A stretch of 64,000 bases of DNA from Candidatus Mikella endobia (GCF_900048045.1 NZ_LN999831.1:124001-188000); one strand, 5' to 3'. Shown: positions 42,293 through 58,503, counted from the first letter of the stretch. The notes: a model not told the origin generated them from the sequence alone. Translations and numbers: made by a program.

Positions 42293-42425
42293 TATAGTCA
42301 TTTACTGAAATATTTTTCTTATCGTAAAGATAAGCTCAAATAAGTCAACAATTTTTTTTAAAAAATAGAAATTAATTTAGTTAAAAACTTTTTTTTTACT
42401 TTATTATATAATATAAATATTAATT

Positions 42426-43835
42426 ATGAAAATTAAAACACGTTTTGCTCCTAGTCCTACAGGTAATTTACATATTGGTAGTATACGTACTGCTTTGTAT
42501 TCATGGTTATTTGCTTGTAAAAATCAAGGTAAATTTGTCTTACGTATAGAAGATACTGACTTAGAACGATCAACAAAATTATCTATTGAAGCTATTTTAG
42601 ATAGTATGAATTGGTTAAATTTAAATTGGGATGAAGGTCCTTATTTTCAAACTGAACGTTTGAATAGATATAATTTTATTATGAATGATATGCTTTTAAA
42701 AAAAACTGCATATAAATGTTATTGTTCAAAAGAAAGATTAACATATTTACGTCAATTACAATTAATACAAAAAGAAAAACCTAAATATGATGGATACTGT
42801 AGAAATAATGATAAATATCATGCGGATAATGAACCTTATGTTGTACGATTTAGTAATCCACAAACAGGAACAATTATTTTTAATGATCTAATCCGTGGTA
42901 CTATTCAAGTTAAAAATCAAGAAATGGATGATTTAATTATTCGTCGTACTGATGGATCATATACTTATAATTTTTGTGCTGTAATTGATGATTTTGATAT
43001 GGAAATTACTCATGTTATTCGAGGTGAAGATCATATAAATAATACACCACGTCAAATAAATATTTTAAAAGCTATTGGAGCACCAATTCCTTATTATGCT
43101 CATGTATCAATGATATTAGGTGATGATGGAAAAAAACTTTCTAAACGTCATGGTGCCGTAAGCATTATGCAATATCGTGAAGATGGGTTTCTACCAGAAG
43201 CATTAATAAATTATTTAATAAGATTAGGATGGTCTTATGGTGATCAAGAAATTTTTAGTATAGAAGAAATGAAACAACTTTTTAGTATTACAGCTATAAA
43301 TAAGTCTGCTAGTATATTTAATATTAAAAAATTACTTTGGCTGAATCATTATTATTTAAATAAATTACCTGCAGAATATATTGCTAAACATCTTATTTGG
43401 CATATTAATAAACAAGGTATTGATATTAAATCAGGTCCTAAATTAATAGATTTAGTAAACATTTTAAATAAACGTTGCAAAACTCTTAAAGAAATGGCAA
43501 TTAATTGTTGTTATTTTTATAAAGATTTTATTGAATTTGATGATAATGCAGTGAAAAAATATTTATGTCCTATTGCTATAAAATCATTACATCATATATA
43601 TAAAAAACTAGTAATACTTAATGATTGGACACCAACTTCAATACAATTAATAATTAAAAAAACAGCAGATGAATTACATATTAGTATTAATAATATATGT
43701 ATGCAATTACGTGTTGCAGTTACGGGACTTAGTAAATCTCCTGCTATTGATGTTACTTTATATACACTAGGTAAATTACGATCAATATCTCATATTGAGC
43801 AAGCATTAAAATTAATTGTTTCTAAAGTTAAATAA
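42426..43835 (+). CDS. gltX: Glutamyl-tRNA synthetase
   Basis: GltX charges tRNA-Glu and in enterics discriminates against tRNA-Gln. The class I HIGH motif is in '[20 protein letters not shown]' and the KMSKS equivalent in '[11 protein letters not shown]'. '[11 protein letters not shown]' and '[13 protein letters not shown]' are further signatures, and 'CYCSKERL' begins the zinc-type insertion. At 469 residues it matches E. coli (471). It is divergent from tRNA-Val/Lys and followed by tRNA-Ala(GGC), an ancestral arrangement. Confidence 0.97.
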   Translation: MKIKTRFAPSPTGNLHIGSIRTALYSWLFACKNQGKFVLRIEDTDLERSTKLSIEAILDSMNWLNLNWDEGPYFQTERLNRYNFIMNDMLLKKTAYKCYCSKERLTYLRQLQLIQKEKPKYDGYCRNNDKYHADNEPYVVRFSNPQTGTIIFNDLIRGTIQVKNQEMDDLIIRRTDGSYTYNFCAVIDDFDMEITHVIRGEDHINNTPRQINILKAIGAPIPYYAHVSMILGDDGKKLSKRHGAVSIMQYREDGFLPEALINYLIRLGWSYGDQEIFSIEEMKQLFSITAINKSASIFNIKKLLWLNHYYLNKLPAEYIAKHLIWHINKQGIDIKSGPKLIDLVNILNKRCKTLKEMAINCCYFYKDFIEFDDNAVKKYLCPIAIKSLHHIYKKLVILNDWTPTSIQLIIKKTADELHISINNICMQLRVAVTGLSKSPAIDVTLYTLGKLRSISHIEQALKLIVSKVK

Positions 43836-43848
43836 TAAAATCTTTTAT

Positions 43849-43921
43849 GGGGCTATAGCTCAATTGGTAGAGCACTTGCATGGCATGTAAGTGGTTAGCG
43901 GTTCGATTCCGCTTAGCTCCA
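43849..43921 (+). tRNA. alaW: tRNA-Ala (GGC)
   Basis: GGGGCTA pairs with TAGCTCC (including the G3-U70 alanine identity pair), discriminator A, and anticodon GGC in 'GCATGGCATGT'. It begins 13 bases after gltX. The position and sequence match the alaW/alaX genes near gltX in E. coli, here as a single copy. CCA is not encoded. Confidence 0.95.
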
Positions 43922-43964
43922 ATTAATATGAATTTTAAAATTAAAAAATTATATTTTCTAAATA

Positions 43965-44939
43965 ATGATAAAATATTATCAACTTACTGGAATATTAAAT
44001 AAATCACAATTTGGTCAACGTTTAGATTTAGCTTTAGCTAAATTATTTCCTAAATATTCAAGATCACAGATAAAAATTTGGATTTTAAAAGGATTAGTAA
44101 AATTAAATAATAAAGTTAAATTAATACCTAAAGAAAAAATATATGGTAATGAAAATGTTCATATACAAATAATTATAGAAAAAAAGATATCATATAAATC
44201 ACAAAATATATTCTTAAATATTGTTTTTGAAGATGAATATATAATTATTATTAATAAACCATGTAATATAGTAGTACATCCAGGTGCTGGAAATAATGAC
44301 AATACTATTTTAAATGCTTTATTACATTATTTTCCTCCAATTTCCCAAGTTCCTCGTGCTGGAATTGTTCATCGTTTAGATAAAAATACTACTGGTTTAA
44401 TGGTAATAGCTAAAACAATTCTAGCATATATTCGTTTAGTAGAATTATTAAAAAAACGAAAAATTAAACGTGAATATGAAGCTATTGTTATAGGTAACAT
44501 AATCTCAGGAAATACTATTAATCAACCCATTGCTCGTCATAAGTATAATAGAATTAAAATGGCCGTGAATCCTATGGGAAAAATAGCTATAACTCATTAT
44601 CGTATTTTAGAACATTTTCGTGCTCATACTAGATTACGGATATGTTTAGATACTGGTCGTACTCATCAGATTCGTGTTCATATGGCCTATATTAATCATC
44701 ATTTGTTAGGTGATCCTCTTTATGGTAAAAAATTTCAATTTTTAAAAGATTCTTCAGAATACTGTAATAAAATATTACATAGTTTTAATAGACAAGCATT
44801 ACATGCAATTTTATTATGTTTTTATCATCCTATAACATTAGTTAAAATGGAATGGTATATTCCATTACCCCAAGATATGATAAATTTAATAGCAGTATTA
44901 AGAGATGATTTTTTAACTTATAAAGTTAAAAACTTATAA
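43965..44939 (+). CDS. rluD: 23S rRNA pseudouridine synthase RluD
   Basis: RluD makes the three pseudouridines of helix 69 in 23S rRNA, important for ribosome assembly and termination. An S4 domain is at residues about 18-75. The catalytic aspartate is in 'GIVHRLDKNTTGLMV' near 139. 'LDTGRTHQIRVHMAYINHHL' and 'GDPLYGKK' follow. At 324 residues it is full length. The order rluD-clpB-rrn is enterobacterial, with yfiH missing. Confidence 0.95.
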   Translation: MIKYYQLTGILNKSQFGQRLDLALAKLFPKYSRSQIKIWILKGLVKLNNKVKLIPKEKIYGNENVHIQIIIEKKISYKSQNIFLNIVFEDEYIIIINKPCNIVVHPGAGNNDNTILNALLHYFPPISQVPRAGIVHRLDKNTTGLMVIAKTILAYIRLVELLKKRKIKREYEAIVIGNIISGNTINQPIARHKYNRIKMAVNPMGKIAITHYRILEHFRAHTRLRICLDTGRTHQIRVHMAYINHHLLGDPLYGKKFQFLKDSSEYCNKILHSFNRQALHAILLCFYHPITLVKMEWYIPLPQDMINLIAVLRDDFLTYKVKNL

Positions 44940-45024
44940 AGAAAAATTTTTTGAAATATAAATTTATATTATATATTTAAAATATATAAATTAATTAAAT
45001 AAAAAATAATATTTAGGAGAAATT

Positions 45025-47604
45025 ATGCAGTTAAATCGTTTTACTAATAAATTTAAATTAGTTCTCGATCATGCTCAATCTATGGCTTTTAAAAAAAAGA
45101 ATCAATTTCTTGAATCTATACATATTATGTCAGTTTTATTAAAACAAAAAGATAATATTGTCTATTCTTTATTTCAATTTGCTGGGATTAATATCATATC
45201 GATTATCAATTCAGTAGAAAAAGCTTGTGAACTTCTTCCTCAATTAAATGAACTTAATAGTGATGTGCAACTATCACCAAATTTAATTAGTATACTTAAT
45301 TTATGTAATAGAATAGCACAACAACGTACTGTTAATGTTATTTCTTCTGAAATTTTTATTTTAGCTTCATTAGAAATAAGTGGAATTTTATCTGATATTT
45401 TAAAATCAGCAGGTGCTACAAAAGAAAATATTACTAAAGCAATTGAACAAATAGATAATAGTAAATTAATGAATAATTCTTTTATTGAAGAAGATTATTC
45501 TCAAGTATTAAAAAATTTTACTATTGATTTAACTGAATATGCTGAAAAAGGAAAACTTGATCCTGTTATTGGTCGTGATGAAGAAATTCGTCGAACTATT
45601 CAAGTACTTCAACGTCGTACTAAAAATAATCCTGTTCTTATAGGTGAACCAGGAGTAGGTAAAACAGCTATTGTTGAAGGATTAGCACAACGTATTGTTA
45701 ATAGTGAAGTACCTGAAGGATTAAAGAAAAATCGTGTTTTATCACTTGATATGGGATTATTAATAGCTGGTGCAAAATATCGTGGTGAATTTGAAGAAAG
45801 ACTTAAATCTTTATTAAAAGAGATTTCAAAACATAAAGGTAATATAATTTTATTTATAGATGAATTACATACTATGGTAGGAACAGGTAATATTGATGGA
45901 GCAATGGATATTAGTAATATGTTAAAACCTTCTCTTGCTAGAGGTGAACTTCATTGTGTAGGAGCTACTACACTTGATGAATATCGTAAATTTATTGAAA
46001 AAGATGCAGCACTAGAACGTCGGTTTCAAAAAATATTTATATTTGAACCAAATGTAGAAGATACTATTGCTATTTTAAGAGGATTAAAAGAACGTTATGA
46101 ATTACATCATAATGTACAAATTACAGATCCAGCTATAGTTGCTGCTGCAAATTTATCTTATAGATATATAGCAGATCGTCAATTACCAGATAAAGCTATT
46201 GATCTTATAGATGAAGCTGCTTCTAATATTAGAATACAAATAGATTCTAAACCAGAAGAATTAGATCGATTAGAAAGAAAAATCATTCAATTAAAATTAG
46301 AACAACAAGCATTAAAAAAAGATTCAGATGAAGCTAGTATAAAAAGATTAAATATTATTAATAATGATTTATCTAAAAAAGAAAAAGATTATATTGAACT
46401 TGAAAAAGAATGGAAATCAGAAAAAAATTCTTTATTAAAAGCGCAAAATTTAAAAACAGAATTAGAAAAAACAAAAATTTTACTTGAACAATCAAGACGT
46501 ATTGGTGATTTAGCATTAATGTCTGAATTACAATATGGAAAAATTCCTGAATTAGAAAAAGAAATTTTACTTATTTCACAATCTGTAAATAAATCTTTAC
46601 GATTATTACGTAATCGTGTAACTGATATTGAAATTGCTGAAGTGTTAGCAAAATGGACAGGAATTCCTGTATCTAAAATGTTAGAAAGTGAAAAAACAAA
46701 ATTATTAAATATAGAGCATAATTTACATCAAAAAATTATTGGTCAAATTGAAGCAGTAGAATCAGTTGCTAATGCTATTCGTAGCAGTCGTACTGGTTTA
46801 GCAGATCCTAATAAACCTATAGGTTCATTTATGTTTTTAGGACCTACTGGAGTTGGAAAAACAGAGTTATGTAAAACATTAGCTATGTTTTTATTTGATA
46901 GTGATCATGCAATGATTCGTATTGATATGTCAGAATTTATGGAAAAACATTCAGTATCTCGTTTAATAGGTGCTCCTCCAGGCTATCTTGGTTATGAAGA
47001 AGGAGGATTTTTAACAGAAGCAGTAAAACGTCGTCCTTATTCTGTTATTTTATTAGATGAAATTGAAAAAGCTCATGTAGATATTTTTAATATTTTATTG
47101 CAATTATTAGATGATGGTCGTTTAACTGATGGTAAAGGTCGTACAGTAGATTTTCTAAATACTGTAGTTATTATGACTTCAAATTTAGGATCTGATATTA
47201 TTCAAGAACGTTTTGATAAAATTAATTATTTGGAAATGAAAAATATAGTATTAGATATAGTTAATCATCATTTTCGTCCAGAATTTATTAATAGGATAGA
47301 TGAAATTGTAGTATTTCATCCCCTTAATAAGGATCATTTAATTCAAATTGCACAAATTCAATTAAAAAATTTATTTCAACGTTTAGAATCAAAAGGATAT
47401 ATTATTAGTAATATAAGTACAGAAGCATTATCTTTATTATGTAAATATGGTTTTGATCCTATTTATGGTGCTCGACCATTAAAAAGAGCTATAAAACAAG
47501 AAATAGAAAATCCATTATCTAAAATGATTTTATCAGGAAAATTATTAACAGATAAATCAATAAAATTAGATGTAAAAAATAATCATATTGATATAATTCA
47601 ATAA
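45025..47604 (+). CDS. clpB: Protein disaggregase ClpB
   Basis: ClpB is a hexameric AAA+ chaperone that pulls proteins out of aggregates with DnaK/GrpE. The N domain is residues 1 to about 145. The first AAA+ module has Walker A '[13 protein letters not shown]' and '[12 protein letters not shown]'. The M-domain coiled coil spans about 410-520. The second module has '[14 protein letters not shown]' and 'LLDEIEKAH', followed by the C-terminal '[19 protein letters not shown]'. At 859 residues it is full length (857). AGGAG precedes the ATG. No sigma-32 promoter is visible in the 85-base gap upstream. Confidence 0.97.
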   Translation: MQLNRFTNKFKLVLDHAQSMAFKKKNQFLESIHIMSVLLKQKDNIVYSLFQFAGINIISIINSVEKACELLPQLNELNSDVQLSPNLISILNLCNRIAQQRTVNVISSEIFILASLEISGILSDILKSAGATKENITKAIEQIDNSKLMNNSFIEEDYSQVLKNFTIDLTEYAEKGKLDPVIGRDEEIRRTIQVLQRRTKNNPVLIGEPGVGKTAIVEGLAQRIVNSEVPEGLKKNRVLSLDMGLLIAGAKYRGEFEERLKSLLKEISKHKGNIILFIDELHTMVGTGNIDGAMDISNMLKPSLARGELHCVGATTLDEYRKFIEKDAALERRFQKIFIFEPNVEDTIAILRGLKERYELHHNVQITDPAIVAAANLSYRYIADRQLPDKAIDLIDEAASNIRIQIDSKPEELDRLERKIIQLKLEQQALKKDSDEASIKRLNIINNDLSKKEKDYIELEKEWKSEKNSLLKAQNLKTELEKTKILLEQSRRIGDLALMSELQYGKIPELEKEILLISQSVNKSLRLLRNRVTDIEIAEVLAKWTGIPVSKMLESEKTKLLNIEHNLHQKIIGQIEAVESVANAIRSSRTGLADPNKPIGSFMFLGPTGVGKTELCKTLAMFLFDSDHAMIRIDMSEFMEKHSVSRLIGAPPGYLGYEEGGFLTEAVKRRPYSVILLDEIEKAHVDIFNILLQLLDDGRLTDGKGRTVDFLNTVVIMTSNLGSDIIQERFDKINYLEMKNIVLDIVNHHFRPEFINRIDEIVVFHPLNKDHLIQIAQIQLKNLFQRLESKGYIISNISTEALSLLCKYGFDPIYGARPLKRAIKQEIENPLSKMILSGKLLTDKSIKLDVKNNHIDIIQ

Positions 47605-47794
47605 TTAAATTTATATTTTTAAAATTTTTAATCTAAATAATTTAGATATATCTCATAGTATATAAATATATTTATATTCAAATCAAAATTTGATAAAAAA
47701 TATGAATTTTTCATAGAAGTAATTCTTGACTTAAGAAGTCAAATATATTAAATTATTGAGTAAATAATATCTGATATTATTTATATTCAGATTA

Positions 47795-47807
47795 TGTTCT
47801 TTTAAAA
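47795..47807 (+). promoter_or_regulatory. boxA antitermination element, rrn leader
   Basis: TGTTCTTTTAAAA resembles the E. coli boxA TGCTCTTTAACA and sits at the same place, just before the 'TCTGTGTGGACAC' leader sequence. The same 13 bases recur in the 16S-23S spacer at 49718-49730, which supports function as a NusB/S10 binding element. Confidence 0.75.
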
Positions 47808-47811
47808 ATTT

Positions 47812-47834
47812 TCAAATAATCTGTGTGGACACAC
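47812..47834 (+). other. Left arm of the 16S rRNA processing stem
   Basis: TCAAATAATCTG followed by TGTGGACACA is complementary to TGTGTCCACC-TCAGATTATTTGA at 49506-49528, just after 16S, with one small internal mismatch. This long stem brackets the 16S gene and is the expected RNase III substrate. Confidence 0.8.
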
Positions 47835-47930
47835 ACAAAAAATATTTAAATAAGATAAAATCTTAATTATTGAAAATGAATACTTATAATTTATATAAGT
47901 AAAATTTTTTCTATTTAAGAATTAGATTTA

Positions 47931-49483
<1,553 letters not shown>

Positions 49484-49505
49484 AAATAAAAAATATTTTT
49501 GTTGA

Positions 49506-49528
49506 TGTGTCCACCTCAGATTATTTGA
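49506..49528 (+). other. Right arm of the 16S rRNA processing stem
   Basis: TGTGTCCACC and TCAGATTATTTGA pair with the leader arm at 47812-47834. The location 22 bases after the 16S 3' end matches RNase III processing in enterics. Confidence 0.8.
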
Positions 49529-49549
49529 TATAGTTAAAATATTTATTAT

Positions 49550-49623
<74 letters not shown>

Positions 49624-49641
49624 TCAGGGGTTATGATATTT

Positions 49642-49714
49642 GGGGCTATAGCTCAGCTGGGAGAGCGCCTGCTTTGCACGCAGGAGGTCAGCGGTTCAAT
49701 CCCGCTTGGCTCCA
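49642..49714 (+). tRNA. alaT: tRNA-Ala (TGC), rrn spacer
   Basis: GGGGCTA pairs with TGGCTCC with the G-U identity pair, anticodon TGC in 'CTTTGCACG', T arm 'GCGGTTCAATCCCGC'. It follows tRNA-Ile by 18 bases. CCA is not encoded. The spacer boxA follows directly at 49718. Confidence 0.97.
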
Positions 49715-49717
49715 TTA

Positions 49718-49730
49718 TGTTCTTTTAAAA
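49718..49730 (+). promoter_or_regulatory. boxA element in the 16S-23S spacer
   Basis: The 13 bases TGTTCTTTTAAAA are identical to the leader boxA at 47795-47807 and lie just before 23S, where E. coli also carries a spacer boxA. Confidence 0.75.
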
Positions 49731-49740
49731 ATTAGATAGT

Positions 49741-49752
49741 TCAGGGTTGTAA

Positions 49753-49759
<7 letters not shown>
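49741..49759 (+). other. Left arm of the 23S processing stem
   Basis: TCAGGGTTGTAAGGTTAAG is complementary to CTTAACCTTACAACACCTGA at 52646-52665, with one bulge or mismatch. The stem joins the two ends of 23S rRNA and is the expected RNase III site. Confidence 0.78.
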
Positions 49760-52645
<2,886 letters not shown>

Positions 52646-52654
<9 letters not shown>

Positions 52655-52665
52655 ACAACACCTGA
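52646..52665 (+). other. Right arm of the 23S processing stem
   Basis: CTTAACCTTACAACACCTGA pairs with 49741-49759 across the 23S gene. It overlaps the last nine bases of mature 23S, as in E. coli helix 1. Confidence 0.78.
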
Positions 52666-52693
52666 GCTATTTAATTATTTAAAAAATTTATTT

Positions 52694-52813
52694 TGCCTGG
52701 TGGTACTAGCGCAGTGGAACCACCTGATTCCATGCCGAACTCAGAAGTGAAACGCTGTAGTGCCGATGGTAGTGTGGAGGTATCTCCATGTGAGAGTAGG
52801 GAACTGCCAGGCA
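52694..52813 (+). rRNA. rrf: 5S ribosomal RNA
   Basis: This 120-base gene starts TGCCTGG, which pairs with the 3' CCAGGCA. It contains the conserved 'CCATGCCGAACTCAGAAGTG' and 'GTAGTGCCGATGGTAGTGTG'. It lies 39 bases after 23S and closes the operon. The convergent asnS gene ends only about 24 bases downstream, and I see no strong GC-rich terminator in that gap. Confidence 0.97.
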
Positions 52814-52837
52814 GTTTATAAAATTTATACTTTAAAT

Positions 52838-54238
52838 TTAAAAATTAATATTACGGGAACTTCTAGGAAAAGGTATTACATCTCGAATATTTTGTATGCC
52901 AGTAATATATAATATTAATCGTTCTAAACCTAAACCAAAACCAGAATGAGGAATAGTTCCATATTTACGTAAATCTCGATACCACCAATAATCTTCTTTA
53001 TTAAGTCCCATTTCAAATAATCGATTATCTAAATAATCTAAACGTTCTTCACGTTGAGAACCTCCAATTATTTCACCAATACCAGGCATAAGTATATCTA
53101 TTGAAGCAACAGTTTTATTATCATTATTTATCCGCATATAAAATGCTTTTATATTTTTAGGATAATTTTGAATAATTACTGGTGCTTGAAAGTATTTATC
53201 TACTAAATAACGTTCACATTCTGAAGATAAATCCATACCCCAATAAATTTTGTTTTTAAAATTAAAATCATATTTTTTTAAAATATTTATTGCTTCAGTG
53301 TAATCTATTTGAATAAAATTCATATTTAAAATTTTAGTTAAACGATTTACTATATTTTTATTAATTACAGTTGTAAAAAATTGCATATCATCATAACGTT
53401 CATTTAATACTATTTTAAATATATCTTTAAGTAAAGATTCTGCTAATTTTAAAATATCAGTTAAAGTAGCAAATGCTACTTCTGGTTCTACCATCCAAAA
53501 TTCAGCTAAATGACGACTAGTATTAGAATTTTCAGCTCTAAATGTTGGTCCAAAAGTATATATTTTTGACATAGCACATGCATAACTTTCTCCATTTAAT
53601 TGACCTGAAACTGTCAAAAATGCTTCCTTTCCAAAAAAATCTTTATCATAATTAATTTTACCATTATTCAATCTAGGTAAATTTTCTAAATCTAAAGTAG
53701 AAACTCGAAACATTTCTCCTGCACCTTCAGTATTAGAAGCAGTAATTAATGGTGTAGATACCCAAAAAAAACCATGTTCATTCATAAATCGATGAATAGC
53801 TTGTGCTAAAGTATGTCTTATTCTTACTACTGCACCAATTATATTAGTACGTGGTCTAAGATGAGCTACTTCACGTAAATATTCTAAACTATGTTTTTTA
53901 GCAGCAATAGGATAAGTATTTGGATCATTTACCCAACCAATTACTTCAATTTGAGAAGCTTGAATTTCGTAATTTTGACCTTTACCTAAAGATTTTACTA
54001 TTTTTCCTGTTATTGAAACAGAACAACCAGTAGTTAATCGTATAACTTCATTATTATAATTAGATATATTGTTATTAATTACGATCTGTAAAGATTCAAA
54101 ACAAGAACCATCATATATTGTAAGAAATGAGAGTCCTGCTCTAGAATCTCTTCTAGTACGTACCCAACCATAAACAGTAATTTTATTACCTTCAATTACA
54201 TGTCCTTGAATAATTTCTACTATAGTTAGTTTATTCAC
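52838..54238 (-). CDS. asnS: Asparaginyl-tRNA synthetase
   Basis: AsnS is a class IIb synthetase that charges tRNA-Asn. An OB-fold anticodon-binding domain spans residues 1 to about 110 ('[20 protein letters not shown]'). The catalytic domain has motif 2 in '[20 protein letters not shown]' and motif 3 in '[15 protein letters not shown]'. Its 466 residues match E. coli exactly. It is convergent with the rRNA operon. Direct charging by AsnS suggests that the amidation route is not needed for Asn-tRNA. Confidence 0.97.
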   Translation of the reverse strand: MNKLTIVEIIQGHVIEGNKITVYGWVRTRRDSRAGLSFLTIYDGSCFESLQIVINNNISNYNNEVIRLTTGCSVSITGKIVKSLGKGQNYEIQASQIEVIGWVNDPNTYPIAAKKHSLEYLREVAHLRPRTNIIGAVVRIRHTLAQAIHRFMNEHGFFWVSTPLITASNTEGAGEMFRVSTLDLENLPRLNNGKINYDKDFFGKEAFLTVSGQLNGESYACAMSKIYTFGPTFRAENSNTSRHLAEFWMVEPEVAFATLTDILKLAESLLKDIFKIVLNERYDDMQFFTTVINKNIVNRLTKILNMNFIQIDYTEAINILKKYDFNFKNKIYWGMDLSSECERYLVDKYFQAPVIIQNYPKNIKAFYMRINNDNKTVASIDILMPGIGEIIGGSQREERLDYLDNRLFEMGLNKEDYWWYRDLRKYGTIPHSGFGLGLERLILYITGIQNIRDVIPFPRSSRNINF

Positions 54239-54517
54239 AATATTTTCTCTTATTATTAATATATAATAGCTAATATAATCTAGCTTGTAGATTATTATTT
54301 ATTATATTATAATAATATTATTAAATAATTATAGTGTATTATATATTAATATAAATTATTAATAATATATTTAAATATAAAAATTTTTTATATAATTATT
54401 ATTTAAAATAGAATTTTTGATTCTTAAATAACTTAAGAAAATTTCAATTAAAAATTTTAAAATTAATATGTAATTTTATTACATAATTATTATTAATAAT
54501 AATCATCTATTAAAATA

Positions 54518-54604
54518 GAAGGGATGCCGGAGCGGTTGAACGGGGCGGTCTCGAAAACCGTTAAGGGAGAAATTCCTTCCAGGGTTCGAATCCCTGTCCC
54601 TTCA
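54518..54604 (+). tRNA. serU: tRNA-Ser (CGA)
   Basis: An 87-base class II tRNA: GAAGGGA pairs with TCCCTTC, the anticodon loop holds CGA in 'GTCTCGAAAAC', a long variable arm follows, and the T arm is 'AGGGTTCGAATCCCT'. It is similar to E. coli serU. CCA is not encoded. A dedicated CGA-anticodon serine tRNA for UCG is somewhat surprising in a genome where UCG is rare. Confidence 0.93.
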
Positions 54605-54761
54605 AATATAAATATACTTACTATTAATAGTAATTAATATTCTTCTATCTACATAATAGATAATTCTTTCTTAAAAAGAATTTTATTTTTTATAAAACTT
54701 TCAATTACTGAAAGTAAATATAAATAAGCTAATTTAATTAATATTGTATTAAAAAATTTTT

Positions 54762-55739
54762 ATGTTATCTCTAATTTACGATCAATCATGTTCAAATTTA
54801 GCATTTCCATCTAAAAAGTTACCGTTAACTTTTATTTCTATGGAAGATTGGGCTTTAGTTACATTTAAAGGTATAGATACACAAAAATATTTACAGAATC
54901 AATTAACTTGCGATATTTTTTCTTTAGATATTAATCATTTTCAATTTGCTGCTCATTGTAATTTCCAGGGAAAAATTTTTAGTAACATTTGTATATTTTA
55001 TTATAATCAAAGTATGGCTTTTATTGAAAGACGAAGCGTGCGTGATAATCATCTTTCAGAACTAAAAAAATATGCGATGTTTTCTAAAATTACTATTAAT
55101 GCAGATGATGAGGTAGTTTTGCTAGGTATAGCAGGTTTTCAAGTACAAATGGAACTTGAAAAAATTTTTAAAAATTTGCCCAATATATTTTGTCCAGTAA
55201 TACACTATAAGTATACAACTTTGTTATATTTTAAGTTACCAACACCACGATTTCTATTAATAACAAATAAAGAAGTATCTAATTATCTGCAACAAAAATT
55301 CAAAGAAAAAGCTATATTTAAAAATAGTCAACAATGGTTATCTTTAGATATTGAAGCTGGATATCCCATTATTGATAATGTTAATTTTGCAAAGTTTATA
55401 CCACAATCTGTAAATTTACAATTAATTGATGGTATTAGTTTTAATAAAGGATGTTATCTAGGACAAGAAATAGTGGCACGTACACAATATTACGGTACTC
55501 ATAAACGCACACTATGCTGGCTAGTAGGTAAATCTAAAAATATTCCTACTGCTGGCTGTAAATTAGAAGTTAAAAGAAACAAACACTGGCTAATAATTGG
55601 TACAATACTTGCATCATGTAAAATGAATACAAATAATATTTGGATACAAGCGGTACTAAATAACAAGATAGCATCTTCTAATATTTTTAGATTATACAAT
55701 GATAATAATAGTGAATTTATATTAAAATTACTATTTTAA
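54762..55739 (+). CDS. ygfZ: Folate-binding protein YgfZ
   Basis: YgfZ is a folate-dependent protein related to aminomethyltransferase that helps certain Fe-S enzymes, including the tRNA-modifying MiaB. The hallmark motif K-G-C-Y-x-G-Q-E is present in 'FNKGCYLGQEIVARTQYYG'. The N-terminus has 'ALVTFKGIDTQKYLQNQLT', also typical. At 325 residues it is full length (326). It has no evident operon partner and lies convergent with secA. Confidence 0.93.
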   Translation: MLSLIYDQSCSNLAFPSKKLPLTFISMEDWALVTFKGIDTQKYLQNQLTCDIFSLDINHFQFAAHCNFQGKIFSNICIFYYNQSMAFIERRSVRDNHLSELKKYAMFSKITINADDEVVLLGIAGFQVQMELEKIFKNLPNIFCPVIHYKYTTLLYFKLPTPRFLLITNKEVSNYLQQKFKEKAIFKNSQQWLSLDIEAGYPIIDNVNFAKFIPQSVNLQLIDGISFNKGCYLGQEIVARTQYYGTHKRTLCWLVGKSKNIPTAGCKLEVKRNKHWLIIGTILASCKMNTNNIWIQAVLNNKIASSNIFRLYNDNNSEFILKLLF

Positions 55740-55857
55740 TTTTATTATTATAAAATATATATTTTTTTGTTATCTATTTAAAAAATTTTATTTTAAATTA
55801 ATATTTAAAAATTTTTTTAAAATTAATTTTTGTCTTTTAAAATAAAATCTATTAATT

Positions 55858-58353
55858 TTAGACAATTGTATTATTTCTAATTTTTAATTTACTAAGTTTG
55901 CTAATCACTTTATATTTTAATAATATAAGCATAGTATCAAACATCTCGAAAGATTCACGTTTATATTCTTGTTGAGGATCTTGTTGAGCATATACCCGTA
56001 AATGGATACTTTTACGTAAATAATCCATTGCTAATAAATGTTTTTTCCATAAAGAATCAAGTGTTTGTAACATAATTATTTTTTCAAAACTTCGCATTAT
56101 ATTACTACCAACAATCTCTTCTTTCTGTTGATAATTAATTAGTATATATTTATATATTTTATTATACAGGTTATTATTAATTTTTAATTTAGATTCATTT
56201 TGCCACCATTGATCTATAGATAGATCCAGATCAAATTTATCTTTTAGTTGATGTTCTAATCCTTTAGTATCTAATATTTCTTCCCGTGACTTCGAAAGAT
56301 ATTTATTTAATATAATATTTAATATATCTTGGCGAAAACTATTTATAATAGTACTTATATCAGACAAATTAAGTAATTCATTACGTTGGGTATAAATTGC
56401 GATGCGCTGATTGTTATCAATATTATCATATTCTAATAATTGTTTACGGATATTAAAATTATAATTTTCTACTTTCTGTTGAGCATTTTCTATAGCTTTA
56501 GTTACCCATGGATGTTCAATAGCTTCTCCATTTTTTACACCAAGTTTATGTATTATTTTAGATATACGATCAGAAGTAAAAATACGCATTAAGGAATCTT
56601 CCATAGATAAATAAAAACGAGATGATCCAACATCTCCTTGACGTCCAGAGCGACCCCGAAGCTGATTATCAATACGTCGAGATTCATGACGCTCTGTACC
56701 TATAATATGCAACCCTCCAGCTGCTAATACTGCTTGATGGAGTTTTTTCCAATTATCCTGATTCTTCTTTGATTTTATTGACATATTTTCTAACTGCCAA
56801 CTTCCACCTAAAACAATATCAGTACCGCGTCCAGCCATATTGGTCGCTATTGTTACAGCTCCTGGGGCACCAGCTTGAGAGATAATTTCTGCTTCAATAG
56901 CGTGAAATTTGGCGTTAAGTACTTTATGTTGAATACCAATTTTATTTAAATGTGAAGAAATAAGCTCTGATTTTTCAATAGAAATAGTCCCCACTAATAC
57001 AGGTTGGCCACGTTCAGTACAATTTTTAATATCATTAATAATAGCTTTTATTTTTTCTTTTTCTGTAAGAAAAATAATATCAGATAAATCTTTTCGAATC
57101 ATGGGACGATGAGTTGGTATTACTATTGTATCTAATTTATAAATGGAATATAATTCAAAAGCTTCAGTATTAGCTGTACCAGTCATACCAGCAAGTTTTT
57201 CATATAGTCTGAAATAATTTTGAAAAGTAATAGACGCTAATGTTTGATTTTCGTTCTGTATGGTAACATTTTCTTTGGCTTCTATTGCTTGATGTAATCC
57301 GTCAGACCAGCGACGTCCTGGCATAGTGCGACCAGTATGTTCGTCAACAATAATAATTTCTCCTTGGTTTACCAGATAATCTACATCACGAGCAAATAGT
57401 ATATTTGCTCGTAGTGCAGCAGTAACATGATGCATTAAAATAATATTTTTATATGAATATAGTGATTGACTAATATCCATTAGACCATTTTTTACCAGCA
57501 GTTCTTCAATTAAGATGAGACCTTTTTCTGTAAAATTAATTTGACGGTATTTTTCATCAACTGAGAAATAGCTTTCACTTGGAAAAGTTTCAGCATATTC
57601 GTAATTTTTACGAATTAAAGAAGGAATTAATGTGTTAATTTGGTGATATATAGCAGAGTTATCTGCTGCAGGACCTGATATTATCAGTGGGGTACGAGCT
57701 TCGTCTATTAGTATTGAATCTACTTCATCTATTAGTGCGTAAGACAATTTTAGTTGTACTCTTTCTTCTGGATTAAAGACCATATTATCGCGCAAATAAT
57801 CAAAACAATATTCTTTGTTAGTTCCATATGTTATATCAGCAGCGTAAGCGGCACGTTTTGCTGATATTGTAATTTCTGGAATATTAATCCCAACACTTAA
57901 CCCCAAAAAATTAAACAAAGGTTTATTATTTTCAGCATCTCGTTTTGCTAAGTAATCGTTTACCGTTACTATATGTACTCCTTTTCCGTTTAAAGCATTC
58001 AAATATGCTGGTAGCGTAGAAGTCAAGGTTTTACCTTCCCCAGTGCGCATTTCAGCTATACATCGATCGTTTAATACAATCCCTCCTATTAATTGAACAT
58101 CAAAATGGCGCATACCCAAAACACGTATACTAGCTTCTCTTACTACTGCAAATGCTTCTGGCAACAAGCTTTCTACTGATGTTCCTTTCAAGATAAGTTC
58201 ACGGAATTCAACAGTTTTTGCTGCAAGCTGTTTATCATTCAGCTGTTTCATTACTGGTTCTATGTTGTTAATAACATCTATTATCTTACCAATACGACGT
58301 AAGGTACGATCATTATGATTGCCAAAAAATTTTTTAAATAATTTTGTTAGCAT
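55858..58353 (-). CDS. secA: Preprotein translocase ATPase SecA, lacking the C-terminal zinc domain
   Basis: SecA drives preproteins through the SecYEG channel. Walker A is in '[19 protein letters not shown]', the DEAD-type box in '[14 protein letters not shown]', and the second nucleotide-binding domain in 'GTISIEKSE' and '[13 protein letters not shown]'. '[11 protein letters not shown]' and the helical scaffold follow. The protein ends at 831 residues, right after '[14 protein letters not shown]'. The roughly 70-residue tail with the CxCxS...HC zinc site that binds SecB is absent (E. coli 901). secM is also absent upstream, but a stem-loop precedes the start. Confidence 0.96.
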   Translation of the reverse strand: MLTKLFKKFFGNHNDRTLRRIGKIIDVINNIEPVMKQLNDKQLAAKTVEFRELILKGTSVESLLPEAFAVVREASIRVLGMRHFDVQLIGGIVLNDRCIAEMRTGEGKTLTSTLPAYLNALNGKGVHIVTVNDYLAKRDAENNKPLFNFLGLSVGINIPEITISAKRAAYAADITYGTNKEYCFDYLRDNMVFNPEERVQLKLSYALIDEVDSILIDEARTPLIISGPAADNSAIYHQINTLIPSLIRKNYEYAETFPSESYFSVDEKYRQINFTEKGLILIEELLVKNGLMDISQSLYSYKNIILMHHVTAALRANILFARDVDYLVNQGEIIIVDEHTGRTMPGRRWSDGLHQAIEAKENVTIQNENQTLASITFQNYFRLYEKLAGMTGTANTEAFELYSIYKLDTIVIPTHRPMIRKDLSDIIFLTEKEKIKAIINDIKNCTERGQPVLVGTISIEKSELISSHLNKIGIQHKVLNAKFHAIEAEIISQAGAPGAVTIATNMAGRGTDIVLGGSWQLENMSIKSKKNQDNWKKLHQAVLAAGGLHIIGTERHESRRIDNQLRGRSGRQGDVGSSRFYLSMEDSLMRIFTSDRISKIIHKLGVKNGEAIEHPWVTKAIENAQQKVENYNFNIRKQLLEYDNIDNNQRIAIYTQRNELLNLSDISTIINSFRQDILNIILNKYLSKSREEILDTKGLEHQLKDKFDLDLSIDQWWQNESKLKINNNLYNKIYKYILINYQQKEEIVGSNIMRSFEKIIMLQTLDSLWKKHLLAMDYLRKSIHLRVYAQQDPQQEYKRESFEMFDTMLILLKYKVISKLSKLKIRNNTIV

Positions 58354-58372
58354 AGTAAATTCTTTAATAAAG

Positions 58373-58391
58373 AGGCCTCATTTATTGAGGC
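58373..58391 (-). promoter_or_regulatory. Stem-loop just upstream of secA
   Basis: On the minus strand GCCTCA, a short A/T loop and TGAGGC form a compact GC-rich hairpin ending about 20 bases before the secA ATG. In E. coli a secM-secA stem-loop masks the secA ribosome-binding site. Here the hairpin persists in the same area without secM. It could instead be a terminator of an upstream transcript. Confidence 0.45.
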
Positions 58392-58503
58392 AGCAAAAAA
58401 ATTGTTAGTTTGAAAAGATTTTATATAGAAATTTTAGATATAAACAATTATTATCTATCTACAACTTATCCTATTATTTGAATAAAATAATATTATAGAT
58501 AAA

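Larger units (their letters stand above)
47605..47930 (+). promoter_or_regulatory. rRNA operon promoter and leader region
   Basis: This 326-base stretch leads into the 16S gene. A candidate promoter has TTGACT (47726-47731) and TTAAAT or TAAATT about 16-17 bases later (47748-47754). The -35 lies inside a perfect inverted repeat (47726-47742). Downstream, a boxA antiterminator element (47795-47807) and the left arm of the 16S processing stem (47812-47834) match the E. coli leader in order and sequence. Confidence 0.65.
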
